From contig NZ_QMEU01000032.1 in the NCBI RefSeq assembly GCF_003284975.1, forward strand, positions 1 through 41,496: a stretch of DNA of 41,496 bases, read 5' to 3'. This document shows positions 24,911 through 32,881 of the stretch, piece after piece. How positions within the stretch are numbered: the first letter of the stretch is position 1; every line of letters starts with the position of its first letter. A program made the position numbers and the translations under genes. The stretch is from Mycobacterium colombiense (GTDB lineage Bacteria > Actinomycetota > Actinomycetes > Mycobacteriales > Mycobacteriaceae). The notes under the pieces are model-generated. The model saw nothing but the letters and a program-made list of their open reading frames with translations. It searched no databases and was not told where the DNA came from.

Positions 24911-26428
24911 ATGCATGACCGGACTGTCCGCGCACGCACGGCCATCGGCACCGTCGAAGGCTTCACCCGCGACGGGGTCAATCGGTGGCGGTCTATCCCG
25001 TATGCCCGTCCACCGGTGGGCAGCCTGCGCTTCCGGGCGCCGCAGCCGGCCCAGCCGTGGTCGGGTGTTCGGCACTGTCACGGTTTCGGCAATTGCGCGC
25101 CCCAGCAGCGCCGCTACACCCTGCTCGGCATGTCGGGTCTGGGCGGCCGCTATCAGCCGATGAGCGAGGACTGCCTCACCCTCAATGTCGTGGCGCCCGA
25201 GGGTGAGGCCGAGGGGCCGCTGCCTGTCATGGTGTTCATCCACGGCGGCGGCTACTTCCTCGGCAGCTCGGCGACACCGCTGTACGACGGTGCGGCCCTG
25301 GCCCGCCGGGGATGTGTGTACGTGTCGGTCAACTACCGCCTGGGCGCGCTGGGATGTGTGGACTTTTCGTCGTTGTCGACGCCGGAGATCACCATCGACA
25401 GCAACTTGTATCTGCGCGATCTGGTGCTGGCGCTGCAGTGGGTTCGGGACAACATCGCCGGATTCGGCGGCGATCCGGACAACGTCACCATCTTCGGCGA
25501 GAGCGCGGGCGCGTGCATCACCGCCTCGCTGCTGGCGGTACCCGCCGCCGAAGGCCTGTTCGCCCGGGCCATCTCGGAAAGCCCGGCCTCGGGTCTGGTG
25601 CGGTCGAAAGAGGTCGCCGCGGAGTTCGCGAACCGCTTCGCCAACCTGCTGGGGGTGCGCAAGCAGGACGCCGCCAACGCCCTGATGCAGGCGTCCGCGG
25701 CGCAACTGGTAAAAACCCAGCACCGGCTGATCGACGAGGGCATGCAGAACAGGCTGGGCGCCTTTCCGATTGGCCCCGTCGTCGGTGACGACATCCTGCC
25801 GCTGGATCCGGTCGAGGCGATGCGGCGCGGTGAGGCCCACCGGGTACCGCTGATCGTGGGCACGAATGCCGAAGAGGGCCGGTTGTTCACCCGATTCCTG
25901 GCGATGTTGCCGACCAACGAGACGATGGTCGAAGAACTGCTGGCCGAAGCGGAACCCGCTATCCGCGAACGCATTACCGCCGCATATCCCAACTACCCCG
26001 AGCGGGCGGCCTGCATCCAGCTCGGCGGTGACTTCGCCTTCGCCTCGGCGGCCTGGCAGATCGCGGAGGCCCACGGCGCGCACGCGCCGACCTACCTCTA
26101 CCGGTACGACTACGCGCCGCGCACCCTGCGCTGGTCGGGCTTCGGCGCCACCCACGCGACCGAGTTGCTCGCCGTTTTCGACGTGTACCGCACCAGATTC
26201 GGCGCCTTGTTGACCGCCGCGGCGGACCGGCGGGCCGCGTTGCGGGTCAGCAATCAAGTGCAACGGCGCTGGCGCGCCTTCAGCCGGACCGGCGTGCCGG
26301 GGGAGGACTGGCCGCTCTACACCGCCGAGGACCGCGCCGTGATGGTCTTTGACCGCAAGTCCCGCGTCGAGTTCGATCCACACCCGCATCGCCGAATGGC
26401 ATGGGACGGCTTCTCACTGGCGCGTTGA
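24911..26428 (+). CDS. lipT: Type B carboxylesterase, LipT-like
   Basis: This 505-residue alpha/beta hydrolase has the oxyanion-hole segment HGGGYF, the nucleophile elbow GESAGA with S198, the EDCLTLNV signature and the IPYARPPVG N-terminal block of the carboxylesterase B family. No signal peptide is seen. It should hydrolyse carboxylic esters. Length and divergent pairing with lppI match LipT (Rv2045c, about 511 residues). No ribosome binding site is visible in the short upstream region, so the message may be leaderless. It ends 17 bp before the phosphotransferase-like fusion gene and could be co-transcribed with it. Confidence 0.92.
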   Translation: MHDRTVRARTAIGTVEGFTRDGVNRWRSIPYARPPVGSLRFRAPQPAQPWSGVRHCHGFGNCAPQQRRYTLLGMSGLGGRYQPMSEDCLTLNVVAPEGEAEGPLPVMVFIHGGGYFLGSSATPLYDGAALARRGCVYVSVNYRLGALGCVDFSSLSTPEITIDSNLYLRDLVLALQWVRDNIAGFGGDPDNVTIFGESAGACITASLLAVPAAEGLFARAISESPASGLVRSKEVAAEFANRFANLLGVRKQDAANALMQASAAQLVKTQHRLIDEGMQNRLGAFPIGPVVGDDILPLDPVEAMRRGEAHRVPLIVGTNAEEGRLFTRFLAMLPTNETMVEELLAEAEPAIRERITAAYPNYPERAACIQLGGDFAFASAAWQIAEAHGAHAPTYLYRYDYAPRTLRWSGFGATHATELLAVFDVYRTRFGALLTAAADRRAALRVSNQVQRRWRAFSRTGVPGEDWPLYTAEDRAVMVFDRKSRVEFDPHPHRRMAWDGFSLAR

Positions 26429-26445
26429 CCTGGCACGCTAACCCC

Positions 26446-28455
26446 ATGCATGCCGAGACCGAGCAAGTCATCGAACGACCCGGTGACCTCACCGCCGCCT
26501 GGCTGGCCGCGGTCATCGGCACCGGACCGGTCGCCGACTTCTCCGTGGAGCGCATCGGCACCGGCCAGATGAGCGAGTGCTACCGGGTCCGGCTCAGCTA
26601 TGCCGAGGCCGAGGGCGGGCCCGAATCGGTGGTGTTGAAGGTCGCGGCCACCGATCCGGTGAGCCGCCAGACCGGGCTGGCGCTGGGGCTTTACGAGCGC
26701 GAGGTGCGTTTCTACGGCGACATCGCGCCTCGGCTGGGCGGGCCCATCGCGCCCTGCTACCACGCGGCGGTCGACACCTCCACGGGCGTGTTCGATCTGC
26801 TGCTGGGTGACGCCGGGCCGGCCGTCGTCGGTGACGAAATCGCCGGAGCCACAGTCGAACAGGCCCGCCTCGGCGCCGTCGAGCTGGGACGCCTGCACGG
26901 CCCGCTGCTCGGCGACGTTTCGCTGGCCGAGGCGCCGTGGCTCAACCGCGACGCGCCGCTGAACCAGGCCATGATCACCCCGTTGTACGCGGGTTTCGTC
27001 GACCGCTACGGCGACCAGATCGCACCAGAGCACCGCGTGGTGTGCGAACGCCTGGTCGCCGCGTTCGACGGCTACCTTGCCCAGGAAGCGGAGGCGTCCG
27101 AGCGGGGCCGCGTCCAGGGCTTGGTGCATGGCGACTATCGCCTGGACAACATGCTGTTCGGTACCGAGGGCGCCGATCGCGCGTTGACGGTGGTCGATTG
27201 GCAGACCGTGTCGTGGGGTCCGGCGCTGACCGACCTGGCCTACTTCCTCGGTTGCGCGTTGTCCACCGAGGATCGCCGGCAGCACTACGACGCCCTGCTG
27301 CGCGCATATCACGAGGCGCTGGGACCTGCGGCACCACTGACTCTGGCCGACGTCGCCGACGGTGTGCGCCGGCAGAGCTTTTTCGGGGTGATGATGGCGA
27401 TCGTCTCCTCGATGCTGGTCGAGCGCACCGACCGCGGCGATCGGATGTTCATGACGATGCTGCGGCGGCACTGCGACCACGTGCTGGACACGGACGCGCT
27501 GTCGACGCTGCCCGTCGCGGCGACCCCCGAGCCGTTGCAGCCGGCCGTCGAGGACGAACTGGCCCACGAGCCCACCGCCGAACCGCTATGGAGTGAGAGC
27601 TGGTACGCCGACTTCGCCGACGCGGCACAGGGATTGGGTGGCTGGTTCCGGCTCGGGCGGGTGGCCAACGAACAGACCGCGTGGGTGCACGTGTTGTTGT
27701 GCGGGCCCGACATGCCGACGGTCGCCGTCGACGCGCAGGTGCCGCTGCCGTCGGATCCGTGGTCGGTGCGGACCGACGACTTCGAGCTCGGGCATTCCGC
27801 CGACGCGCCCCTGCAGAGCTATCGCGTCGACCTGCGGGCGCGGGCCCGGTCCTACGCCGATCCGTCGGCATTGCTGCGCGGCGAGTCCGGCGAACCCGTC
27901 GAGATGAGCGTGAACCTGGTGTGGGCCACCGACGGCACCCCGTACAAGTACGCCGTGACGACGCGTTATGAGATCCCGTGCACGGTCTCGGGCAGCGTCA
28001 CCGTCGGTGACACCAGTTACCGTGTGAATTCCGTTGCGGGCCAACGGGATCACTCCTGGGGTGTGCGTGATTGGTGGGGCATGGATTGGATCTGGAGCGC
28101 GCTGCACCTGGATGACGGCACGCATGTGCACGGCGTGAACATCCGAATCCCCGGGGCGCCCGCGTTCAGCATCGGCTATGCGCAGGGCGCCGACGGCAAG
28201 GTGACCGAGTTGCAGACCGTCGACTCGCGAGAGTCCTTCGCCGACAACGGGTTACCGCATGAGGCGACGCTGGCGCTGGAGCCGGCGCAGATCACCGCGA
28301 ACGCGCACGTGCGCGGCCAGGCGCCGGTCCGGCTCGTGGCACGCGACGGGCGGGTCAGTCAGTTCCCCCGCGTGTGGGCCACGATCAGCACGGCCGACGG
28401 GCGCAGCGGTGTCGGTTGGCTGGAATGGAACCGCAACCTCGGTGAACAGACTTAG
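26446..28455 (+). CDS. APH-like kinase domain fused to a C-terminal beta-rich domain
   Basis: The likely start is ATG 26446, giving 669 residues; an upstream ATG at 26401 lies inside lipT. The first 370 residues form an aminoglycoside-phosphotransferase/ACAD10-like kinase fold, with the catalytic loop HGDYRLDN (H228, D230, N235) and a VVDWQ metal-binding motif. The C-terminal 290 residues have GQRDHSWGVRDWWGMDW and HVHGVNIR, resembling the DUF7064/AttH-type beta-barrel region found in lipid or terpenoid proteins. The kinase part may phosphorylate a hydroxylated small molecule and the second domain may bind or transform it. The gene is not at this place in M. tuberculosis. Domain calls are from motifs; the substrate is unknown. 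It abuts gluconokinase directly. Confidence 0.85.
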   Translation: MHAETEQVIERPGDLTAAWLAAVIGTGPVADFSVERIGTGQMSECYRVRLSYAEAEGGPESVVLKVAATDPVSRQTGLALGLYEREVRFYGDIAPRLGGPIAPCYHAAVDTSTGVFDLLLGDAGPAVVGDEIAGATVEQARLGAVELGRLHGPLLGDVSLAEAPWLNRDAPLNQAMITPLYAGFVDRYGDQIAPEHRVVCERLVAAFDGYLAQEAEASERGRVQGLVHGDYRLDNMLFGTEGADRALTVVDWQTVSWGPALTDLAYFLGCALSTEDRRQHYDALLRAYHEALGPAAPLTLADVADGVRRQSFFGVMMAIVSSMLVERTDRGDRMFMTMLRRHCDHVLDTDALSTLPVAATPEPLQPAVEDELAHEPTAEPLWSESWYADFADAAQGLGGWFRLGRVANEQTAWVHVLLCGPDMPTVAVDAQVPLPSDPWSVRTDDFELGHSADAPLQSYRVDLRARARSYADPSALLRGESGEPVEMSVNLVWATDGTPYKYAVTTRYEIPCTVSGSVTVGDTSYRVNSVAGQRDHSWGVRDWWGMDWIWSALHLDDGTHVHGVNIRIPGAPAFSIGYAQGADGKVTELQTVDSRESFADNGLPHEATLALEPAQITANAHVRGQAPVRLVARDGRVSQFPRVWATISTADGRSGVGWLEWNRNLGEQT

Positions 28456-28950
28456 GTGAGCGAATCGGCCCCCGTTGTCGTGATGGGCGTCTCCGGATCG
28501 GGCAAATCGACGGTGGGGGCGGCGCTCGCGCGGCGCCTGCGGGTCCCGTTCGTCGACGCCGACACCCTGCACCCGCCCGCCAACATCGCCAAGATGGCCG
28601 CCGGTGAACCGCTCGACGACGACGACCGCTATCCCTGGCTGGAGAGGGTCGGCGAATGGTTGGCCGCCCATCGCGAAGGCGCGGTCGTGAGTTGTTCGGC
28701 GCTGAAAAGGGCCTACCGCGACCAGTTGCGCGCGCACTGTCCGGGCGTGCGGTTCCTGCACTTGTCGGGCTCGGCGGAGCTGATCGGCGCCCGGCTGGCA
28801 GCGCGGACCGATCACTTCATGCCTGCCGCGCTGCTGCGTTCGCAACTGGACGCCCTGGAGCCGCTCGGTCCCGATGAGGCCGGCATGACCGTCGACGTCG
28901 GCCCCGGCGTCGACGCGATCGTGGACACCCTGGTGCGGGCCCGCGCATAG
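28456..28950 (+). CDS. gntK: Gluconokinase (GntK family)
   Basis: This 164-residue P-loop kinase starts at GTG immediately after the previous stop codon (TAGGTG). It has GVSGSGKS (residues 11-18), DADTLHP as in GntK and shikimate kinase relatives, DDDDRYPWL, SCSALKRAYRD, and a late DHFMPAALLRSQ with LEPL, all typical of gluconokinase. It should phosphorylate D-gluconate to 6-phosphogluconate for the pentose phosphate pathway. No gluconate transporter or dehydratase is nearby. Tight abutment with the APH-like gene predicts co-transcription. Confidence 0.92.
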   Translation: MSESAPVVVMGVSGSGKSTVGAALARRLRVPFVDADTLHPPANIAKMAAGEPLDDDDRYPWLERVGEWLAAHREGAVVSCSALKRAYRDQLRAHCPGVRFLHLSGSAELIGARLAARTDHFMPAALLRSQLDALEPLGPDEAGMTVDVGPGVDAIVDTLVRARA

Positions 28951-28969
28951 CCGCGGCGCGCTGTGCGGT

Positions 28970-28996
28970 GTAGCATTATGCTACAAGTCGTAACGT
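28970..28996 (+). promoter_or_regulatory. Promoter and palindromic operator of the toxin-antitoxin locus
   Basis: GTAGCAT-T-ATGCTAC (28970-28984) is a perfect palindrome with 7-bp arms. TAACGT (28991-28996) fits a mycobacterial -10 element. The palindrome occupies the place of the -35 element, so a bound antitoxin would block transcription, as is usual for type II toxin-antitoxin operons. The antitoxin ATG is at 29018 behind GGGAGGAAG. Confidence 0.65.
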
Positions 28997-29017
28997 AGTG
29001 CTGCATGGGAGGAAGCC

Positions 29018-29407
29018 ATGGCCGAGGCCGTCGATCGTGTCACCCGCGTCGCGTCCGACCTGATGGACAGCGCTGCGGCTGAGGGCGCCCGGCAGAGCCG
29101 CTCGGCCAAGCAGCAACTCGACCACTGGGCGCGGGTGGGACGGGCGGTATCCAGTCAGCACACCGCCTCGCGGCGGCGGGTGGAAGCCGCGCTCGCCGGC
29201 CAGCTGCCGACCGGCGACCTCACCGTCGAGGAGGGCGTGGTGTTCAACGCCGAAATCTCCGCGGCCATCGAGGAAAGCCTGGCGCGCACCAACTACGGGG
29301 TCACGCTGGCCGGGCAGGGGGTCACCACCGTGGCCCTCAACGATGACGGCGAAATCGTCGAGCATCGCCCCGACGGCGCCGCCGTGGTGCTCGGAGGCGC
29401 CCGCTGA
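29018..29407 (+). CDS. ParD-like antitoxin
   Basis: The 129-residue protein contains RQSRSAKQQLDHWARVGRAV, which fits the ParD-like antitoxin family: a ribbon-helix-helix region followed by HWARxGRA. The C-terminal part (FNAEISAAIEESLARTNYG and VTTVALNDDGEIVEHRP) would contact the toxin. The gene is preceded by a palindrome suited to autoregulation and followed 30 bp later by a small zeta-like kinase gene. The pairing is typical of a type II toxin-antitoxin locus, though the zeta-like partner is less usual for this antitoxin family. Confidence 0.8.
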   Translation: MAEAVDRVTRVASDLMDSAAAEGARQSRSAKQQLDHWARVGRAVSSQHTASRRRVEAALAGQLPTGDLTVEEGVVFNAEISAAIEESLARTNYGVTLAGQGVTTVALNDDGEIVEHRPDGAAVVLGGAR

Positions 29408-29437
29408 TCCGGCACTCATCAGCGGTTCGGCGGTCCG

Positions 29438-30016
29438 ATGGACCGACTTGACCTGGTGGTCGGGCCGAACGGCGCCGGTAAGTCTACGTTCATCGCGCTC
29501 ACCCTGGCGCCGCTGCTGCCGGGCAGTCTCGTGGTCAATGCCGACGAAATCGCAAGGCAGCGCTGGCCGGAGGATCCCGCATCGCACTCCTACGACGCCG
29601 CGCGGATCGCCGCCGACACCCGCGCCAAGCTGATCGAGTTGGGCCGGTCGTTCGTTGCCGAGACCGTGTTCTCCCACCCCGCCAAGCTCGACCTCGTCAA
29701 GGCGGCCCGCAGCGCGGGCTTCACCGTCGTCCTGCACGTGCTGGTCATCCCGGAAGACCTTGCGGTCCAACGTGTTCGACACCGGGTGCAAGCCGGCGGC
29801 CATGACGTTCCGGAAGCCAAGATCCGTCAACGCCATCGCCGGCTGTGGGTGCCGGTCGCCGAGGCCATCGCCTTGTCCGACCTCGCGACGGTCTACGACA
29901 ACAGCCGCCTGCGCGGTCCCCGCATCATCGCGCGACTCAGCGGCGGCCTGACTGTCGGCGCACCCGACTGGCCCACCTGGGCACCGGAAATCCTGCCGGC
30001 TCGCTGGCCCGACTAA
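29438..30016 (+). CDS. Zeta-toxin-like P-loop kinase
   Basis: The 192-residue product has Walker A GPNGAGKS (residues 9-16), NADEIARQRWPE (a zeta-family substrate or metal segment), FVAETVFSHPAKLDLV and a basic RQRHRRLW helix. These features match small zeta-like kinases; the best-known zeta toxins phosphorylate UDP-N-acetylglucosamine and block cell-wall synthesis. It follows the ParD-like antitoxin gene by 30 bp, so it is probably the toxin. Some relatives are not toxins, and the activity is unproven. Confidence 0.82.
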   Translation: MDRLDLVVGPNGAGKSTFIALTLAPLLPGSLVVNADEIARQRWPEDPASHSYDAARIAADTRAKLIELGRSFVAETVFSHPAKLDLVKAARSAGFTVVLHVLVIPEDLAVQRVRHRVQAGGHDVPEAKIRQRHRRLWVPVAEAIALSDLATVYDNSRLRGPRIIARLSGGLTVGAPDWPTWAPEILPARWPD

Positions 30017-30049
30017 CTCGCGTCGCTACGCGGACGGCGGCTCGCCCGG

Positions 30050-31051
30050 TTACCAGGGCAGCTTGCGACGGCCGGTATCGACCTGACCGCCCACCCGCTC
30101 GCGGGCGGTGTCGGCCAGGTCAGCACCGCGCTGGCGTGCGGTTTCGGCGAATTCCTCGCCGCGCGCCCGCGCCGTGCTGGCCAGCTTCTCGCTGCGCTTG
30201 CGTGCCTTCTTCGCCAGCTTTTCGCTGCGCTTGCGTGCCTTCTTGGCCAGCGGCGCGGCCCGGTCGGCCGCCTCGTCGGCGAGTTCCTCGCTGCGCTTGC
30301 GTGCCTTCTCCGCCAGGTACGCGGCGCGGTCCGCGGCCTCGTCGGCCCATTCCTCCCCGCGCTTGCGAGCCTTATTGGCCAGCGGTTTGCTGCGCTCGGC
30401 CGCGGTACTGGCCAGTTCGCGGCCGCGTTCGAGTGCGGCTTCGGCGTAGGGAGCGCCGCGCTCGGCTGCGGTGCTGGCCAGTTCGCGGCCGCGTTCGGCA
30501 CCGATCTGCAGGCCGTGCGCGATGCGATCACCCAGCTCGGAAAAGTCGGCATCGAAGCCCGAATCGTCCGATCCGGGCCACGCCGAGGACACCCGCTCGG
30601 AGAGCCGTTCCGCCGCTCGGCGGCCACGCCACCCGAGTGAGGGCTTGCCGGCGGTGTCGGCCGACGCGATCAACAGTCCGCCCAGCAGGCTGAGGTCGGT
30701 GAGGAATTGCTGGCGTTTCTGGGCTTTGGCCACCGGGTCGCTTTCGTTCCAGAACGAGTGTGTCCCAAGGTTGGCCGGTAACACCGTCACCGCGAGAGCG
30801 GCCGATGCGATCCGGGGGAGTTTGCCGGTGGCGAGCAGCAGGCCGCCGCCGATCTGAACGGCCGCGGTGATCTGCGCGACCGTCTCGGGGTCGCTGGGGA
30901 TGCTGCTACTCACCGAATCCGGCAATGCCTGCAGTCCGTCCACCGCCGGCGCCGCGGCCTCCGCCGCAGATTTGGGGTTGAGCAGTGAATTGACTCCTTG
31001 CCCGATGAATGCCACTGATAACAGGGGTCGCGCGATTCTCCTGAGCACCAT
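30050..31051 (-). CDS. DoxX-family membrane protein with long 11-residue-repeat tail
   Basis: I start at the ATG at 31051 (MVLRRIARPLLSVAFIGQGV); the open frame continues upstream but loses protein character. The first 150 residues have about four hydrophobic segments with GGGLLLATGKLPRIASAAL and the SFWNESDPVAKAQKRQQFL loop typical of DoxX proteins. From about residue 185 a charged tail of some 140 residues follows, built of 11-residue units such as KARKRSEKLAK, KARKRSEKLAS and TARARGEEFAE. This pattern forms long amphipathic helices, as in LEA-group-3 proteins and apolipoproteins. The protein total is 333 residues. The tail may lie along the membrane or bind lipid or nucleic acid; that is inference. 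It lies between the toxin-antitoxin locus and pncA. Confidence 0.88.
   Translation of the reverse strand: MVLRRIARPLLSVAFIGQGVNSLLNPKSAAEAAAPAVDGLQALPDSVSSSIPSDPETVAQITAAVQIGGGLLLATGKLPRIASAALAVTVLPANLGTHSFWNESDPVAKAQKRQQFLTDLSLLGGLLIASADTAGKPSLGWRGRRAAERLSERVSSAWPGSDDSGFDADFSELGDRIAHGLQIGAERGRELASTAAERGAPYAEAALERGRELASTAAERSKPLANKARKRGEEWADEAADRAAYLAEKARKRSEELADEAADRAAPLAKKARKRSEKLAKKARKRSEKLASTARARGEEFAETARQRGADLADTARERVGGQVDTGRRKLPW
30075..30500 (-). repeat. Region of degenerate 33-bp tandem repeats encoding 11-residue units
   Basis: Within the DoxX-family gene the DNA shows a 33-bp period. Units at 30186-30218 and 30219-30251 are nearly identical, and a related unit starts near 30285. 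The repeats keep the reading frame, so unit number can change without breaking the protein. The boundaries are approximate. Confidence 0.7.
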
Positions 31052-31145
31052 GGCCCGTGTATTACCCGGCTGCTTGTCGAGCAAACCGCCACCCCGATAA
31101 CCCCAGCTAGAGCCGCAGAGCGGAGTCCCCGATAGGGTGGAGCGC

Positions 31146-31706
31146 GTGCGAGCGTTGATCGTCGTCGACGTGCAAAACGACTTCTGTGAGGGCGGCTCGG
31201 TGCCCACCGCCCATGGCGCCGCCGTGGCGCCCGCGATCAACGCCTATCTGTCCGGTGACCCGGGCTACCGGTACGTCGTGGCGACGCAGGATTTTCACAT
31301 CGACCCGGGTGACCATTTCTCCGACCACCCGGATTATTCATCCTCCTGGCCGGTGCACTGCGTCGCCGGAAGCGCCGGCGCGAATCTTCGCTCGGACCTG
31401 GACATCCGGCGCCTCGACGCCGTCTTCCGCAAGGGCGCGTACGCCGCGGCGTTCAGCGGTTTCGAGGGCGTCGACGACGATGGGACCCCGCTACTGCAGT
31501 GGCTGCGCCGGCGCGGCGTCGACGAGGTCGACGTGGTCGGCATCGCCACCGACTTCTGCGTGCGGCGGACCGCCGAGGACGCCGCGGCGGCGGGTCTGAC
31601 CACCAGGGTGCTGGTCGACCTGACCGCTGCCGCGGCCGTGGATTCGGCGGCCGAAGCGCTGGCCGAAATGCGGTCCGCCGGCATCGAGTTGGTGGGGGAA
31701 CCGTGA
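31146..31706 (+). CDS. pncA: Nicotinamidase/pyrazinamidase
   Basis: Starting at GTG 31146 the protein has 186 residues, exactly the length of M. tuberculosis PncA, and aligns with it from the first residue (VRALIVVDVQNDFCEGGS); a GTG at 31137 is an alternative. The catalytic triad D8, K96, C138 and metal ligands D49, H51, H57, H71 are all present. It deaminates nicotinamide to nicotinate in NAD recycling and in M. tuberculosis activates pyrazinamide. Position 137, next to the catalytic cysteine, is Phe here (TDFC) where M. tuberculosis has His (TDHC); many nicotinamidases have Tyr at this place, so activity is expected. Its stop overlaps the next gene's start. Confidence 0.97.
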   Translation: MRALIVVDVQNDFCEGGSVPTAHGAAVAPAINAYLSGDPGYRYVVATQDFHIDPGDHFSDHPDYSSSWPVHCVAGSAGANLRSDLDIRRLDAVFRKGAYAAAFSGFEGVDDDGTPLLQWLRRRGVDEVDVVGIATDFCVRRTAEDAAAAGLTTRVLVDLTAAAAVDSAAEALAEMRSAGIELVGEP

Positions 31707-32506
31707 TGGTGGTGCCACTGGATAGACAGCAGTTGCTCGCCGCGGTGGAGCGCTCGCCGCAGGCGGCCGCCGCGCACGACCGCACCGGGTGGGTGGGGCT
31801 GTTCACCGGCGACGGCCGCGTCGAGGATCCGGTCGGCTCCCGACCGCACGTGGGGCACGAGCAAATCGGGCGCTTCTATGACACCTTCATCGGTCCCCGT
31901 GACATCAAGTTCCATCGCGACCTCGACCTCGTGGTCGGCGCGACGGTGCTGCGTGACCTCGAGCTCGAGGTGACGATGGGCTCGGCCGTGACGATGTTCA
32001 TTCCGGCGTTTCTGCGTTACGACCTCCGAGAAGCCAACGGCGAGTGGAAGATTGGCCACCTGCGGGCCTATTGGGAGCTTCCCGCCATGATGCTGCAGTT
32101 CCTGCGCACCGGCCCGGGCGCCCTGCGACCCGCACTGAACCTGTCCACGGCGCTGGTGCGCAACCAAGGTTGGGGCGGGGCCGCCGGCTTCATGACCGGA
32201 TTCCGCCGAGTGGGGGCACGCCACCAGCGGCTGGTGACGACGTTCCTGGAAGCCGCGTGGCGCAACGACACGTCCGCCGCCGCCCGGATGCTGTCGTCAG
32301 ACGCCGCAATAACTTTGGGTGATCGCGACCCGCTCGACCTGGCCGAGCTGGCCGAGCAGCTGGAGGGTGCCGGCACCACCAGGACGAGCAGCGCGGGCCG
32401 CACCGTCGCGGTCTCACTCACCTCGGGTCACGGGCGCGCCATTGTGTTCGCCGATGTGGCTTGGCGCGGCGCCGCGATCAGCCGGATCCGCTACTTTCCC
32501 GCCTGA
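31706..32506 (+). CDS. SnoaL/NTF2-like protein, Rv2042c-like
   Basis: The ATG overlaps the pncA stop by one base (TGATG); GTG 31703 in the same frame is also possible. The 266-residue protein has an N-terminal SnoaL-type pocket domain (GLFTGDGRVEDPVGSRPHVG, FYDTFIG, YDLREANGEWKIGHLRAYWE) and a C-terminal half that looks like a second, degenerate copy (FLEAAWRNDTSAAARMLS, FADVAWRGAAISRIRYFP). Such folds bind small hydrophobic ligands or act as isomerases. Place and length match Rv2042c, next to pncA in M. tuberculosis. The tight overlap implies co-translation with pncA. Function unknown. Confidence 0.88.
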   Translation: MVVPLDRQQLLAAVERSPQAAAAHDRTGWVGLFTGDGRVEDPVGSRPHVGHEQIGRFYDTFIGPRDIKFHRDLDLVVGATVLRDLELEVTMGSAVTMFIPAFLRYDLREANGEWKIGHLRAYWELPAMMLQFLRTGPGALRPALNLSTALVRNQGWGGAAGFMTGFRRVGARHQRLVTTFLEAAWRNDTSAAARMLSSDAAITLGDRDPLDLAELAEQLEGAGTTRTSSAGRTVAVSLTSGHGRAIVFADVAWRGAAISRIRYFPA

Positions 32507-32524
32507 TCTCGTCACGCCTGTGTC

Positions 32525-32875
32525 TCAGCGGAGCACCATCAGCACCAGCGATGCCCCGGCCAGGCACAGGTACGCACCGGGAAACGCGATGTTGTACAAA
32601 ACGCGTGCCCTCAGGTGCGTCGCCACGGCGCCGACGAAAAACAGCACCAGGCCCGCGGCGGCCGCGATACCCAACTCGCGCACACCCAGCAGTCCCAGGA
32701 CGATCCCGGCGGCCCCGGCCAGCTTCAGCGCGCCAAGCGCCGGCAACCATGACCGCGGCACCCCGACCTCGGCGGAATTCGCCAGAACGAATCGCGCCGG
32801 AACGAAGTCGGCGATGGCGACCGCCGCGGTGATGACGGCGGTGGTCAGCGTGACGGCGACAAGTGCGGTGTTCAT
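32525..32875 (-). CDS. DoxX-like small membrane protein
   Basis: The 116-residue protein has four predicted membrane helices (starting ALVAVTLTTAVITAAVAI, then LPALGALKLAGAAGIVL, LGIAAAAGLVLFFVGAV and GAYLCLAGASLVLMV) and the KLAGAAGIVLGL block common in DoxX-like proteins. ARFVLANSAEVGVP between the first two helices is also typical. It is convergent with the Rv2042c-like gene and divergent from the sigma factor gene. ECF41-type sigma factors often sit beside a small oxidoreductase or membrane gene that they control, so this may be the target of the sigma factor. Confidence 0.88.
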   Translation of the reverse strand: MNTALVAVTLTTAVITAAVAIADFVPARFVLANSAEVGVPRSWLPALGALKLAGAAGIVLGLLGVRELGIAAAAGLVLFFVGAVATHLRARVLYNIAFPGAYLCLAGASLVLMVLR

Positions 32876-32881
32876 CTCCGA

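Noticed and set aside
24836..26389. Minus-strand open frame of about 517 codons opposite lipT
   Set aside because: It lies wholly over the carboxylesterase gene with intact catalytic motifs; the antisense product has no recognisable domain.
30075..30500. Tandem repeats read as a CRISPR array
   Set aside because: The repeats are in-frame coding units of 33 bp without spacers and no cas genes are nearby.
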